From Rhizobium tropici CIAT 899 (GTDB lineage: Bacteria > Pseudomonadota > Alphaproteobacteria > Rhizobiales > Rhizobiaceae), in contig NC_020059.1 in the NCBI RefSeq assembly GCF_000330885.1, positions 1,229,001 through 1,293,000 on the forward strand: a DNA stretch of 64,000 nt, in the 5' to 3' direction. A program made the position numbers and the translations under genes. This document shows positions 17,923-27,261 of this stretch, piece by piece. A model generated the notes under the pieces. The model searched no databases. It was not told where the DNA came from and was given only the letters and a program-made list of their open reading frames with translations. The first letter of the stretch is position 1, and each line of letters begins with the position of its first letter.

Positions 17923-18055
17923 TAGGTCGTTTGCCGTAGATATGGTTTTCCCGCTGCCTTATGGGCCTGCTTTCATATCAGCGCCGAGGCGGAATCTTTC
18001 GAACGTGTGCTGCAATCATGGCTTGTGAAGCGCCTGGAGCTGTGGAATTCATTGC

Positions 18056-19270
18056 ATGGCTGCAATTGGGGGCTGGCTTGTGAAAGAAATGACAAAGAAT
18101 TTTGTTTTGGCGGGTCTTGTTTTGGGCCTCACCCTTGTCGCTCAGCATGCGACAGCGAGGTTAAGCTATGAAGCCCATAGTTTGAAAGATGGTTCCAAGT
18201 TCATCATGGTGAGTGGTCGGTTCGAAGCTGACGATGACTTGAGCATATTTCGCAATGAAGTTCTTTCCAGCCATGCATTTTCCATTAGTTTCTTCAGTGG
18301 TGGCGGAAACGTATACAAGGCTATGGAGTTTGGTCGTCTGATCCGATCTCTAGGCCTTCAAACCGTGGCTGCGCGGGACTCGGAATGCGCCTCGGCTTGT
18401 TCCTTGTCATTTCTGGGCGGCGTAACTCGTTATGCCGAGCCGGGTGCGATCGGCGTTCATAAATCTTCGTTCAGCGATACGAGTGGAATGAATATCGAGG
18501 ATGCCGTTGCGGCCGTTCAACAGCAAACCGCCGACGTGATTTCCTATATGAACGAAATGGGCGTCGATCCTAGTTTGCTGCAGCTTGCCCTAAAGTACGA
18601 CAGCAATGATATTCGCTATTTGTCATCGAGCGAAATGACACAGTTTCGGGTTACGACGGTCTCGTTTCAAGAAGTTCATGAATCTGAGGTCAAATCGTCG
18701 TCCGATAAAGCTCAGGCACCGGTTGCTGATGGACGCATAACGTCAAAGACGCTGAGCAAAAAGCCGCCGCTTCTGCAAGTTCCTGTCCCAAAAAACGGTA
18801 TTGTTCAAGATGATAGTGGTTCGGCTCTATTAAAAGCCGGGCGGGATATCCGCTCCAAGACGATTGCGGCTTTTGCGAATGGAAGCGAGTTACAGATCAT
18901 CAAGAGCACCGGCGACTGGTATCGCGTGTTGATCGGCAAAAAAGCCGGTTATATGCCTCAAACGTCGGTATGGGTACGTGAATTTGAAGAAAAACAGCTT
19001 GGGAGGCGATACATTGAAATAACCACTGAAAAATCTTTAGAGCCCGCAATGGTTTTCGCCAAGCAGTCATTTATTCCAATGGCAGTTCATTTAACCGCAC
19101 AGGGGAGTTATGCCGTCACGATTGTTGGGACGTACGAGGGAGATGTTAATTCCCTTGTATTTCAGCCTTTGATTAATACCAAAAGCATCCCTCCGACCGC
19201 CTTCGTTACTTATGGCAACAACTACGTTCGCGAAATCTGCTGTCGTGCTTCCATCATGACGGCCGAATAA
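18056..19270 (+). CDS. Exported ClpP-like protein with bacterial SH3 domain
   Basis: A 404-residue protein with no recognised gene name. A signal-peptide-like hydrophobic segment (about residues 15-34) leads to a ClpP/crotonase-like domain (about 40-205). 'ECASACSLSFLGG' (probable nucleophile Ser113) and 'GAIGVH' (His135) resemble the Ser/His of predicted periplasmic ClpP-like proteins (COG3904 type). A bacterial SH3 domain follows (about 255-308, 'GDWYRVLIGKKAGYM'), then a roughly 90-residue C-terminal region ending near a Cys-Cys pair. Codon use and A+T content differ from the neighbours. Starts at 18056, 18080 (GTG) or 18089 are all possible; the signal sequence fits best with 18080 or 18089. 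Proteolytic activity is inference. Confidence 0.75.
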   Translation: MAAIGGWLVKEMTKNFVLAGLVLGLTLVAQHATARLSYEAHSLKDGSKFIMVSGRFEADDDLSIFRNEVLSSHAFSISFFSGGGNVYKAMEFGRLIRSLGLQTVAARDSECASACSLSFLGGVTRYAEPGAIGVHKSSFSDTSGMNIEDAVAAVQQQTADVISYMNEMGVDPSLLQLALKYDSNDIRYLSSSEMTQFRVTTVSFQEVHESEVKSSSDKAQAPVADGRITSKTLSKKPPLLQVPVPKNGIVQDDSGSALLKAGRDIRSKTIAAFANGSELQIIKSTGDWYRVLIGKKAGYMPQTSVWVREFEEKQLGRRYIEITTEKSLEPAMVFAKQSFIPMAVHLTAQGSYAVTIVGTYEGDVNSLVFQPLINTKSIPPTAFVTYGNNYVREICCRASIMTAE

Positions 19271-19299
19271 ACGGACAAACTTGCCCGCTTATCCGTTTT
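19269..19299. terminator. Weak hairpin between convergent genes
   Basis: AAACGGA (19269-19275) pairs with TCCGTTT (19292-19298) across a 16-base loop and is followed by one more T. It lies between the ClpP-like gene and the convergent aldo/keto reductase gene and could serve as a modest terminator. Confidence 0.3.
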
Positions 19300-19320
19300 G
19301 AATCCTACCGGCAGGCTTCC

Positions 19321-20364
19321 TCACATCGGCATCGGATACTTGCGATGCACCTGCTCCATCTCGGCAAGTGCCTCTTCCGGGAGCGTCACATAAGCGGCGG
19401 CCACGTCGGTCTCGAGTTGCGCCATCGTCGTCGCGCCGATGATGACGGAAGTCATGAATGGCTTGGTGAGGCAATAGGCTAGCGCCAGTTTCGAGGGATC
19501 GATGCCGTATTTGGCGGCGATTTCGAGATAGGCCTTCACCGGCGGTTCCTGCAGCGGCTGCAGGCGGCCACCGATATCGAGATTGATCGAGCCACGCGAG
19601 CCGGCCGGCCTTGCGCCACCGACGTATTTGCCGGTGAGGATGCCGCCGGCGAGCGGCGAATAGGCGAGCAGGCCGACATCTTCGTGATGCGACAGTTCGG
19701 CCAGATCGAGGTCGAAATGGCGGTAGAGCAGGTTGTATTCATTCTGGGTGGTGGCGACGCGCGGCAGGCCCTTCTGCTCGGCAATCGTCAGATATTTCTG
19801 GATGCCCCAGGTCGTCTCGTTCGAGAGGCCGACGGCGCGGATCTTGCCGGCCTTCACCAGCTCGCCCATCGTTTCCAGGATTTCGGTGATCTCGGCGATG
19901 ACTTTCTCGCGATCCTGGTGGAAGGGGTTATAGCGCCAGTTCTGACGGAAATGGAAATGGCCGCGGTTCGGCCAGTGAACCTGATAGAGGTCGATGTAAT
20001 CGGTCTTCAATCGCTTCAGGCTGGCGTCAACGGCTGCATTGATATTGGCGGCATCCGGCCCTTGTCCGCCGCGCAGATATTCGCGGCCCGGACCGGCGAC
20101 CTTGGTGGCGAGAACGACATCCTTGCGCTTGCCGCTCTTCTCGAACCAGGTGCCGATATATTCTTCGGTGCGGCCTTGAGTCTCTGGGCCGACGGGCGTC
20201 GTCGGATACATTTCGGCGGTGTCGAAGAAATTGATGCCTTTATTGACGGAATAGTCCATCTGTTCATGGGCTTCGGCTTCGCTATTCTGCGTGCCCCAGG
20301 TCATCGTGCCCAGGCAGATCTGCGAAACGGAAATATCGGTGCGGCCTAATCTCTTATATTTCAT
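19321..20364 (-). CDS. NADP(H)-dependent aldo/keto reductase
   Basis: A 347-residue (alpha/beta)8-barrel oxidoreductase, closest in pattern to the Tas group. The catalytic tetrad is visible: Asp and Tyr in 'NFFDTAEMYP', Lys in 'VVLATKVAGPG' and His in 'YQVHWPN'. The cofactor-binding end is 'SVIIGATTMAQLETD'. The ATG at 20364 ('MKYKRLGRT') is the family start; the extension to 20394 was not used. The physiological substrate is unknown. It is monocistronic, divergent from fabD (194 bp). Confidence 0.92.
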   Translation of the reverse strand: MKYKRLGRTDISVSQICLGTMTWGTQNSEAEAHEQMDYSVNKGINFFDTAEMYPTTPVGPETQGRTEEYIGTWFEKSGKRKDVVLATKVAGPGREYLRGGQGPDAANINAAVDASLKRLKTDYIDLYQVHWPNRGHFHFRQNWRYNPFHQDREKVIAEITEILETMGELVKAGKIRAVGLSNETTWGIQKYLTIAEQKGLPRVATTQNEYNLLYRHFDLDLAELSHHEDVGLLAYSPLAGGILTGKYVGGARPAGSRGSINLDIGGRLQPLQEPPVKAYLEIAAKYGIDPSKLALAYCLTKPFMTSVIIGATTMAQLETDVAAAYVTLPEEALAEMEQVHRKYPMPM

Positions 20365-20558
20365 GGGAAAACCTTGGGGATGGGAGAAGGTCAAAATGAA
20401 CGAGGTCGCGCAAATTTAGGCCCGATCTGAGCGAGCGCAAGAAAAAAATCATTGCACTTCGCAGGCGCAAAAGCGGGCGGCTGCGGGGCTTGCACTATTG
20501 ACTCCGCTGCAAACAATGTCATTGGGAAGCAAAACGACCCCCAAAAGGACGCTTTATA

Positions 20559-21503
20559 ATGACTGTTGCTTTCACATTTCCCGGCCAGGGCAGCCAAGCT
20601 GTCGGCATGGGCAAGGACCTTGCCGACAATTTCGCCGAGGCGCGCGCCGTCTTCGAGGAAGTCGATGATGCGCTCGGTGAAAAGCTCTCCGACGTTATCT
20701 TCAACGGCCCGGAAGATAAGCTGACCCTGACGGCCAATGCGCAACCTGCGCTAATGGCAGTGTCGATGGCAGTTATCCGTGTACTGCAGGCGCGTGGCCT
20801 CGATCTGAAGAGCAAGGTCGCCTATGTGGCTGGTCATTCGCTCGGCGAATATTCCGCTCTCTGCGCCGCCGGCACCTTCTCGCTTGCCGACACGGCGCGG
20901 CTTCTCCGTATCCGTGGCAACGCCATGCAGGCGGCAGTGCCCGTCGGCGTCGGCGCGATGGCTGCGATCATCGGCCTTGAACATGCCGATGTCATCGCGG
21001 TTTGCGAAGAAGCTTCCACGCTTGGCGCTTGCCAGATCGCCAATGACAATGGCGGCGGCCAGATCGTGATCTCGGGCGAGAAAGCCCCGGTCGAAAAGGC
21101 AGCGGAACTTGCGACCGGCAAGGGCGCGAAACGCGCGATCCTGCTGCCGGTCTCCGCGCCGTTCCATTCCGCATTGATGGCGCCTGCTGCGGACGCCATG
21201 CGCGAAGCGCTTGCCGGCGTCGCCAAGACCAACCCGGTCGTGCCTGTTATCGCCAATGTGAAGGCGGCTCCGGTTACCGACGCCGATGAGATCGCGCGGT
21301 TGCTCGTCGAGCAGGTCACCGGACAGGTGCGCTGGCGCGAGACGGTGGAATGGTTTGCCGCCAACAACGTGACGACATTGTATGAAATTGGCGCCGGCAA
21401 GGTGCTGACGGGTCTTGCCCGCCGCATCGACAAGTCGGTCAACGGCATCGCCGTCAACAACGCTGCAGATATAGATACGGCGCTTGCCGCATTGCTTGCC
21501 TGA
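20559..21503 (+). CDS. fabD: Malonyl CoA-acyl carrier protein transacylase
   Basis: A 314-residue FabD that moves malonyl groups from CoA to ACP for fatty acid elongation. The nucleophile Ser94 is in 'AGHSLGEYSAL', the catalytic His203 is in 'APFHSALM', and the N-terminal 'FPGQGSQ' is present. It is the first gene of the fabD-fabG-acpP-fabF cluster, 25 bp before fabG. The ATG at 20559 is preceded by a purine-rich stretch. Nothing is missing. Confidence 0.97.
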   Translation: MTVAFTFPGQGSQAVGMGKDLADNFAEARAVFEEVDDALGEKLSDVIFNGPEDKLTLTANAQPALMAVSMAVIRVLQARGLDLKSKVAYVAGHSLGEYSALCAAGTFSLADTARLLRIRGNAMQAAVPVGVGAMAAIIGLEHADVIAVCEEASTLGACQIANDNGGGQIVISGEKAPVEKAAELATGKGAKRAILLPVSAPFHSALMAPAADAMREALAGVAKTNPVVPVIANVKAAPVTDADEIARLLVEQVTGQVRWRETVEWFAANNVTTLYEIGAGKVLTGLARRIDKSVNGIAVNNAADIDTALAALLA

Positions 21504-21528
21504 TATATTCAAGGAACGAGGGACACAC

Positions 21529-22266
21529 ATGCTTGATTTGACCGGCCGCAAGGCCCTGGTAACCGGTGCATCCGGTGGCATCGGCGAAGAAATTGCCCGG
21601 CTCCTGCACAAGCAGGGTGCAATCGTCGGCCTGCACGGCACGCGCGTCGAAAAACTTGAGACGCTGGCCTCCGAACTCGGCGATCGCGTCAAGATCTTCC
21701 CGGCCAACCTGTCGGACCGCGACGAAGTCAAGGCACTCGGCGCCAAGGCCGAAGAGGAGCTTGGCGGCGTCGATATTCTCGTCAACAATGCCGGCATCAC
21801 CAAGGACGGCCTCTTCGTGCGCATGAGCGATGAGGACTGGGATGCCGTGCTGGAAGTCAACCTGACGGCCGTTTTCCGCCTGACGCGCGAGCTGACCCAT
21901 CCGATGATGCGCCGCCGCTACGGCCGCATCATCAACATCACTTCGGTCGTCGGCGTGACCGGCAATCCGGGCCAGGCGAACTATTGCGCCTCCAAGGCCG
22001 GCATGATCGGCTTCACCAAGTCGCTGGCCCAGGAAATCGCGACGCGCAACGTTACGGTCAACTGCGTTGCCCCGGGTTTCATCGAAAGCGCGATGACGGG
22101 CAAGCTGAACGACAAGCAGAAGGAAGCCATCATGGGTGCCATTCCCATGAAGCGCATGGGCACTGGCGCGGAAGTCGCTTCCGCCGTCGCCTATCTTGCA
22201 TCTTCGGAAGCCAGCTACGTCACGGGCCAGACGATCCACGTCAACGGCGGCATGGCGATGATCTAA
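21529..22266 (+). CDS. fabG: 3-oxoacyl-[acyl-carrier-protein] reductase
   Basis: A 245-residue short-chain dehydrogenase/reductase that reduces beta-ketoacyl-ACP with NADPH. The cofactor motif 'TGASGGIG' is at 12-19, 'NNAG' at 86-89, catalytic Ser139 in 'NITSV', and Tyr152/Lys156 in 'YCASK'. The start is the ATG at 21529, with AAGGAACGAG just upstream. It is followed after 286 bp by acpP, so acpP probably also has its own promoter. Confidence 0.97.
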   Translation: MLDLTGRKALVTGASGGIGEEIARLLHKQGAIVGLHGTRVEKLETLASELGDRVKIFPANLSDRDEVKALGAKAEEELGGVDILVNNAGITKDGLFVRMSDEDWDAVLEVNLTAVFRLTRELTHPMMRRRYGRIINITSVVGVTGNPGQANYCASKAGMIGFTKSLAQEIATRNVTVNCVAPGFIESAMTGKLNDKQKEAIMGAIPMKRMGTGAEVASAVAYLASSEASYVTGQTIHVNGGMAMI

Positions 22267-22372
22267 AGGAATTGCTGTTGGAGGGTGCTTTCCCGCCAAT
22301 AGCATGTTGAGCAACCCGGAGCCGGCTATTTTCTGGCTTTGCGACAGACTTAAACCGTGTTAAGCGGGCCAT

Positions 22373-22386
22373 GACTGTGAACAGTC
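22373..22386. repeat. Perfect short palindrome upstream of acpP
   Basis: GACTGT-GA-ACAGTC, a 14-base inverted repeat in the fabG-acpP intergenic region, 166 bp before the acpP start. TTGCGA (22339-22344) and GTTAAG (22359-22364) just upstream look somewhat like promoter elements with short spacing. A regulator-binding role is only a possibility. Confidence 0.35.
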
Positions 22387-22552
22387 GTCCGGAAAATTCA
22401 GGCGGACTGGGCCATATTCAAGGCGCTGGGCCGGATCTCAATGCCGGATTGAACGGGTTTGCCAGCGGCGTCGGAACAGATGCTGCAGGTTTGAATTAGG
22501 GTAGGGATGTCACAAGGCATTCTCATCAGGATATAAGGTCGAGGAAACCGAC

Positions 22553-22789
22553 ATGAGCGATATCGCAGAACGCGTAAAGAAAATTGTTGTTGATCATCTT
22601 GGCGTTGACGCCGACAAGGTTGTTGAAAGCGCAAGCTTCATCGACGATCTGGGTGCGGACTCGCTCGACACCGTCGAACTGGTCATGGCCTTCGAAGAAG
22701 AATTCGGCGTCGAAATTCCGGACGATGCTGCCGACTCGATCCTGACGGTCGGCGACGCGGTAAAGTTCATTGAGAAGGCCCAGGCCTAA
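22553..22789 (+). CDS. acpP: Acyl carrier protein
   Basis: A 78-residue housekeeping ACP. The phosphopantetheine attachment site is Ser37 in '[13 protein letters not shown]'. It is acidic overall, as expected. The ATG at 22553 follows GAGGAAACC. It carries growing acyl chains for FabD, FabG and FabF encoded around it, and for lipid A synthesis. It is separated from fabG by 286 bp and from fabF by 114 bp. Confidence 0.98.
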   Translation: MSDIAERVKKIVVDHLGVDADKVVESASFIDDLGADSLDTVELVMAFEEEFGVEIPDDAADSILTVGDAVKFIEKAQA

Positions 22790-22807
22790 TCTTTCGCGCT
22801 TTTTGAC

Positions 22808-22831
22808 AGGGCGGGCTGAAGAGTCCGCCCT
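22808..22831 (+). terminator. Hairpin after acpP
   Basis: AGGGCGG (22808-22814) pairs with CCGCCCT (22825-22831), 19 bp after the acpP stop. There is no strong T run after it, so it may stabilise the abundant acpP transcript or attenuate read-through into fabF rather than fully terminate. Confidence 0.45.
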
Positions 22832-22903
22832 ATTTCGTCCGGCGAAGCCGGCCGAAACCCATTTATACGCATATCATCATAAAAAGACGGGGGTCTGCGG
22901 GCG

Positions 22904-24166
22904 ATGAGACGTGTCGTTATCACGGGTACCGGCATGGTATCACCTTTGGGCTGTGGCACTGAGGTGTCTTGGACGCGGTTGCTCGCTGGGCACAACGGCG
23001 CCCGCCTCGTAACTGAGTTCGAGGTCGAGGACCTCGCGGCAAAGATTGCCTGCCGAATTCCCGTAGGCGACGGCACCGACGGCACGTTCAATGCTGACGA
23101 TTGGATGGAGCCGAAGGAGCAGCGCAAGGTCGATCCCTTCATCATCTATGGCATGGCGGCCGCCGATATGGCGCTGGCCGATGCCGGCTGGCACCCGGAA
23201 ACGGACGAGGATCAGATTGCAACGGGCGTGATGATCGGCTCGGGCATCGGCGGCCTCGAAGGCATTGTCGAAGCCGGCTATACGCTGCGCGACAAGGGTC
23301 CGCGCCGCATCTCGCCCTTCTTCATCCCAGGGCGTCTCATCAATCTCGTTTCGGGGCAGGTCTCGATCCGTCATAAGCTCCGCGGCCCGAACCATGCCGT
23401 CGTCACGGCATGTTCGACCGGTGCGCACGCGATCGGCGATGCCGCCCGTCTCATCATGCTCGGCGATGCCGATGTCATGGTTGCCGGCGGTGCCGAAGCT
23501 CCGGTCTGCCGCATTTCGCTTGCCGGCTTTGCCGCCTGCAAGGCGCTGTCGACGGACTTCAACGATACACCGCAGAAGGCTTCGCGCCCCTATGATCGCG
23601 ACCGTGACGGCTTCGTCATGGGCGAGGGCGCCGGCATCGTCGTGCTCGAAGAGCTTGAACATGCCAAGGCACGCGGCGCCAAGATCTATGCCGAAGTCGT
23701 TGGCTACGGCCTCTCCGGCGACGCTCATCATATCACCGCTCCGTCCGAAGACGGCGAAGGCGCATTCCGCTGCATGACATCGGCTCTGAAGCGCGCCGGC
23801 CTGACGCCTGATGATGTCGACTACATCAACGCCCATGGCACTTCGACCATGGCGGATACGATCGAGCTCGGCGCCGTCGAGCGGCTGGTCGGCAATGCCG
23901 CGTCGAAAATCTCCATGTCGTCCACCAAGTCGGCCACTGGCCATCTGCTCGGCGCCGCCGGTGCGATCGAGGCGATCTTCGCCACGCTCGCCATCCGCGA
24001 CAATATCGCCCCGCCGACGCTCAATCTGGACAATCCGGAACGCGAAACCGCCATCGATCTCGTCCCGCACAAGGCCCGCAAGCGCGAAATCAACGTCGCG
24101 CTGTCGAACTCCTTCGGCTTCGGCGGCACGAATGCGTCGCTTGTTCTGCGTCGCTATGAGGCTTAA
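22904..24166 (+). CDS. fabF: 3-oxoacyl-[acyl-carrier-protein] synthase II
   Basis: A 420-residue condensing enzyme (KAS II). The Cys-His-His triad is Cys170 in 'TACSTGAHA', His311 in 'NAHGTST' and His347 in 'ATGHLLG'. Its usual role is elongation of acyl-ACP, including unsaturated intermediates. It continues the fab cluster and is followed by mltG after about 210 bp. The ATG at 22904 starts 'MRRVVITG', normal for the family. Confidence 0.97.
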   Translation: MRRVVITGTGMVSPLGCGTEVSWTRLLAGHNGARLVTEFEVEDLAAKIACRIPVGDGTDGTFNADDWMEPKEQRKVDPFIIYGMAAADMALADAGWHPETDEDQIATGVMIGSGIGGLEGIVEAGYTLRDKGPRRISPFFIPGRLINLVSGQVSIRHKLRGPNHAVVTACSTGAHAIGDAARLIMLGDADVMVAGGAEAPVCRISLAGFAACKALSTDFNDTPQKASRPYDRDRDGFVMGEGAGIVVLEELEHAKARGAKIYAEVVGYGLSGDAHHITAPSEDGEGAFRCMTSALKRAGLTPDDVDYINAHGTSTMADTIELGAVERLVGNAASKISMSSTKSATGHLLGAAGAIEAIFATLAIRDNIAPPTLNLDNPERETAIDLVPHKARKREINVALSNSFGFGGTNASLVLRRYEA

Positions 24167-24378
24167 TAACAACGCGTAACTATGAGAGCGGGGATGTCTT
24201 TCGGCAACCTCGCCCGCATTCTTGATTGTTGCTGCGCCTTCGTCTTTTTCGGGAATGCGGTGCGGGAACGCCTGATCGGTCGAAGTCGGAGCTCGCGTTC
24301 CGCCTTATCTTCTGAACCTGTTTTTTGCCGCATTGCTTGGCCAAAGAGCAGGCAATCACAAAAGGGAAGGGATTGCCG

Positions 24379-25593
24379 GTGAGCGATACGAACCAGAGCA
24401 ATGGAACTCCGAACGGGCAGAAAGGGCCGATCATCCCGAAGTCGGCCAATGAAGCCTTGCGTCCGGAGCGTGTTCCGGACCCGCCGAAGCGTTCGCGCAA
24501 AGCTCGCAGCCAGATGGTCATCTTTCTGAACTTCCTGATGACGCTGGCAGTTTTTGTTGCCGTCGTTGCGATCGGCGGCGCCTATTACGCGTTTTCGATC
24601 TATCAGGGGCCCGGTCCGCTGACGACCAATACGAATTTCATCGTTCGTAATGGTGCCGGCCTCGGCGAGATTGCCAATCGCCTTGAATCCAATAACATCA
24701 TCAGCGATCAGCGCGTTTTCCGGTGGCTGACGGCCACCTATCTCCATGACGGCGAAACTCTTCGGGCCGGCGAATATGAGATCAAGGCTGGTGCTTCCAT
24801 GAGGGACATCATGGAACTGCTGAAGTCCGGCAAGTCGATCCTCTATTCCGTTACCCTGCCTGAGGGCCTGACGATTCGGCAGATGTTCAACAAGCTGCAG
24901 GCCGATACCGTGCTGGAAGGCGATCTGCCATCGGCGCTGCCGCCGGAGGGCAGCCTGAGGCCCGACACCTATAAGTTTACGCGCGGCACCAAACGCACGG
25001 AAATCATTCAGCAGATGGAGGCCGCGCAGACGAAGCTGGTCGAGCAGATCTGGGAAAAGCGCGACTCCAGCGTGCAGTTGGCGAATAAGCAGGATTTCGT
25101 CACGCTGGCCTCCATCGTGGAAAAGGAAACCGGTCTTGCCGATGAGCGTGCGCACGTCGCGTCCGTCTTCCTGAACCGCCTCGGCAAGGGTATGCGTCTG
25201 CAATCTGACCCCACAGTCATTTACGGCCTCTTCGGCGGCGAAGGGAAGCCGGCCGATCGCCCGATCTATCAGTCCGACCTGAAGAAGGACACGCCTTATA
25301 ATACTTACCTCATCAAGGGTTTGCCGCCGACGCCGATCGCAAATCCTGGGAGGGACGCTCTGGAGGCCGTTGCCAATCCGTGGAAGACGCAGGATCTTTA
25401 TTTCGTCGCTGACGGCACGGGCGGACACGTCTTCGCCGCAACGCTGGACGAGCACAACGCCAATGTCAGGCGCTGGCGCAAGCTGGTTGCCGAAAAGGGT
25501 GAAGATCCCAGCGCCATTGCCGTGGACGGTCAGCCCGACGATGCTGCCGTCGCTCCCGGCTCAGGCGCACAGCAGAAGAAGAAAACCAACTGA
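24379..25593 (+). CDS. mltG: Endolytic murein transglycosylase MltG
   Basis: A 404-residue MltG (YceG-like) protein that cleaves nascent glycan strands and sets their length at the inner membrane. A cytoplasmic N-terminal tail rich in Pro and Lys is followed by one membrane segment (about residues 46-72), a LysM-like region and the catalytic domain with the 'SIVEKET' motif (residues 245-251). The preferred start is the GTG at 24379, with AAGGGAAGGG 6-15 bases upstream; an in-frame ATG at 24325 would add 18 unsupported residues. It is conserved between fabF and yicC in Rhizobiales. Confidence 0.94.
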   Translation: MSDTNQSNGTPNGQKGPIIPKSANEALRPERVPDPPKRSRKARSQMVIFLNFLMTLAVFVAVVAIGGAYYAFSIYQGPGPLTTNTNFIVRNGAGLGEIANRLESNNIISDQRVFRWLTATYLHDGETLRAGEYEIKAGASMRDIMELLKSGKSILYSVTLPEGLTIRQMFNKLQADTVLEGDLPSALPPEGSLRPDTYKFTRGTKRTEIIQQMEAAQTKLVEQIWEKRDSSVQLANKQDFVTLASIVEKETGLADERAHVASVFLNRLGKGMRLQSDPTVIYGLFGGEGKPADRPIYQSDLKKDTPYNTYLIKGLPPTPIANPGRDALEAVANPWKTQDLYFVADGTGGHVFAATLDEHNANVRRWRKLVAEKGEDPSAIAVDGQPDDAAVAPGSGAQQKKKTN

Positions 25594-25701
25594 TCCTCGC
25601 TGTGCCGCGGCTTGCATAGGAAGCGCGGCGCGGATTCACTTTACATTGACCCATAATGCGAAGACTTTCGTTGGATGGGGATAGAATTATCGGAGGCTTG
25701 C

Positions 25702-26589
25702 ATGGCATTGCAGTCCATGACCGGTTTTGCCCGGCGTGAGGGAACGAGCGGTCGTGGCCGTTGGGCATGGGAGCTGCGTTCCGTGAACGGCAAGGGATTG
25801 GATGTCCGTCTGCGTCTGCCGCCGGGCCTGGAGCGCCTTGAGGCTGATGTCCGGAAGTCGATTGCGGATCGGCTCACGCGCGGCAACCTTCAGGTCAGCC
25901 TTTCCCTTTCCATCGAAGAGAGCCGCGTCGAGGTCGTCGTGAATCAGGATGCGCTGGCAGCGGTCCTGGCGCTGCGCGATCAGCTGGCCGGCATCGTCGA
26001 TCCCGCGCCGTTGCGACTGGAAAGCCTGATGGCCGTGCGCGGTTTGGTGGAATTCAAGGAAGCCGAAGAAAATGAAGACGCGGTCGCTGCTCGAGACGCC
26101 GATATCATGGCGGGCCTTGAGGCAGCGCTCGGTGATCTCAGCGACATGCGCCGGCAGGAAGGAGATGCACTCGGCAAGGTGCTGCTCGGCCATGTGGCAA
26201 CGATCGAGTCGCTGACGACGACGGTCGAGCGTGATCCCTCCCGTTCGCCGCAGCAAATTGCCGCAAGGCTAGCCACGCAGGTTTCGATGCTTCTCGATGG
26301 CTCGTCCGGCCTCGACCGCGACCGCCTGCATGCGGAAGCGGCTCTTCTCGCCACCAAGGCCGATCTGCGCGAGGAAGTCGATCGTCTGAAAGCGCATGTG
26401 GCGGCAGCGCGCGATCTCATTTCCAAGGGTGGCCCTGTTGGACGAAAGCTCGATTTTCTTGCACAGGAATTTAACCGGGAATCGAATACCATCTGTTCGA
26501 AGTCGAATGCAGCGGCGGTTACTGCCGCCGGCATCGAGTTGAAGGTGGTTATCGACCAGTTCCGCGAACAGGTCCAGAATTTGGAGTAG
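25702..26589 (+). CDS. YicC family endoribonuclease
   Basis: A 295-residue YicC/YloC-like protein. The N terminus 'MALQSMTGFAR' and the C-terminal DUF1732 region ('GRKLDFLAQEFNRE', 'SNTICSKS') are characteristic. Characterised family members are endoribonucleases acting on certain RNAs. The start is the ATG at 25702, with GGAGG 6 bases upstream; an earlier in-frame start at 25675 lacks a site. It lies three bases before gmk, in an operon probably starting at mltG. Confidence 0.93.
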   Translation: MALQSMTGFARREGTSGRGRWAWELRSVNGKGLDVRLRLPPGLERLEADVRKSIADRLTRGNLQVSLSLSIEESRVEVVVNQDALAAVLALRDQLAGIVDPAPLRLESLMAVRGLVEFKEAEENEDAVAARDADIMAGLEAALGDLSDMRRQEGDALGKVLLGHVATIESLTTTVERDPSRSPQQIAARLATQVSMLLDGSSGLDRDRLHAEAALLATKADLREEVDRLKAHVAAARDLISKGGPVGRKLDFLAQEFNRESNTICSKSNAAAVTAAGIELKVVIDQFREQVQNLE

Positions 26590-26592
26590 GCC

Positions 26593-27255
26593 ATGAAGCC
26601 GGCGACATCCACATCCATTCCGATCGCCCGCCGAGGGCTGATGCTAGCCATCTCCTCGCCGTCAGGTGCCGGCAAGTCGACGATCGCGCGCACACTGCTC
26701 GATAAGGACAAGCAGGTGAGCCTCTCCGTCAGCGTCACGACGCGGCAGCGCAGGCCGAGCGAAATCGAGGGCGTGCACTACCATTTCGTCTCGCAGCGCG
26801 AATTCGAGCGCCTTCGCGATTCAGACTCCCTGCTGGAATGGGCCGAGGTGCATGGCAATTTCTATGGCACACCGCGCGAGCCCGTGGAGACTGCCATGGC
26901 AGAGGGCCGCGACATGCTTTTCGATATCGACTGGCAGGGTGCGCAACAGTTGCAGGAGAAGATGCCGGCTGATGTCGTCTCCATCTTCGTGCTGCCACCG
27001 ACCATGACGGAGCTGCAGTCGCGCCTGCATCGCCGTGCTGAGGATTCGGAAGAGGTCATCGCCATGCGTCTCGCCAATTCCCGGGCCGAGATCGCTCATT
27101 GGCGCGAATACGACTATGTCATCGTCAATGACGATCTGAACGTTGCTTTCGACGCCGTTCAGTCGATCGTCAAGGCCGAGCGCCTGCGCCGCGACCGCCG
27201 GCATGGCATGTTCGATTTCGTTCGCGATCTGCTGGAAGAGACGCCGAAGCTGTAA
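26593..27255 (+). CDS. gmk: Guanylate kinase
   Basis: A 220-residue GMP kinase. The P-loop '[10 protein letters not shown]' is at about 21-30, and the GMP-binding region includes '[19 protein letters not shown]'. It converts GMP to GDP with ATP. The ATG at 26593 is three bases after yicC. The gene ends six bases from the convergent rsmA stop, leaving no room for a separate terminator. Confidence 0.97.
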   Translation: MKPATSTSIPIARRGLMLAISSPSGAGKSTIARTLLDKDKQVSLSVSVTTRQRRPSEIEGVHYHFVSQREFERLRDSDSLLEWAEVHGNFYGTPREPVETAMAEGRDMLFDIDWQGAQQLQEKMPADVVSIFVLPPTMTELQSRLHRRAEDSEEVIAMRLANSRAEIAHWREYDYVIVNDDLNVAFDAVQSIVKAERLRRDRRHGMFDFVRDLLEETPKL

Positions 27256-27261
27256 AGCTGA

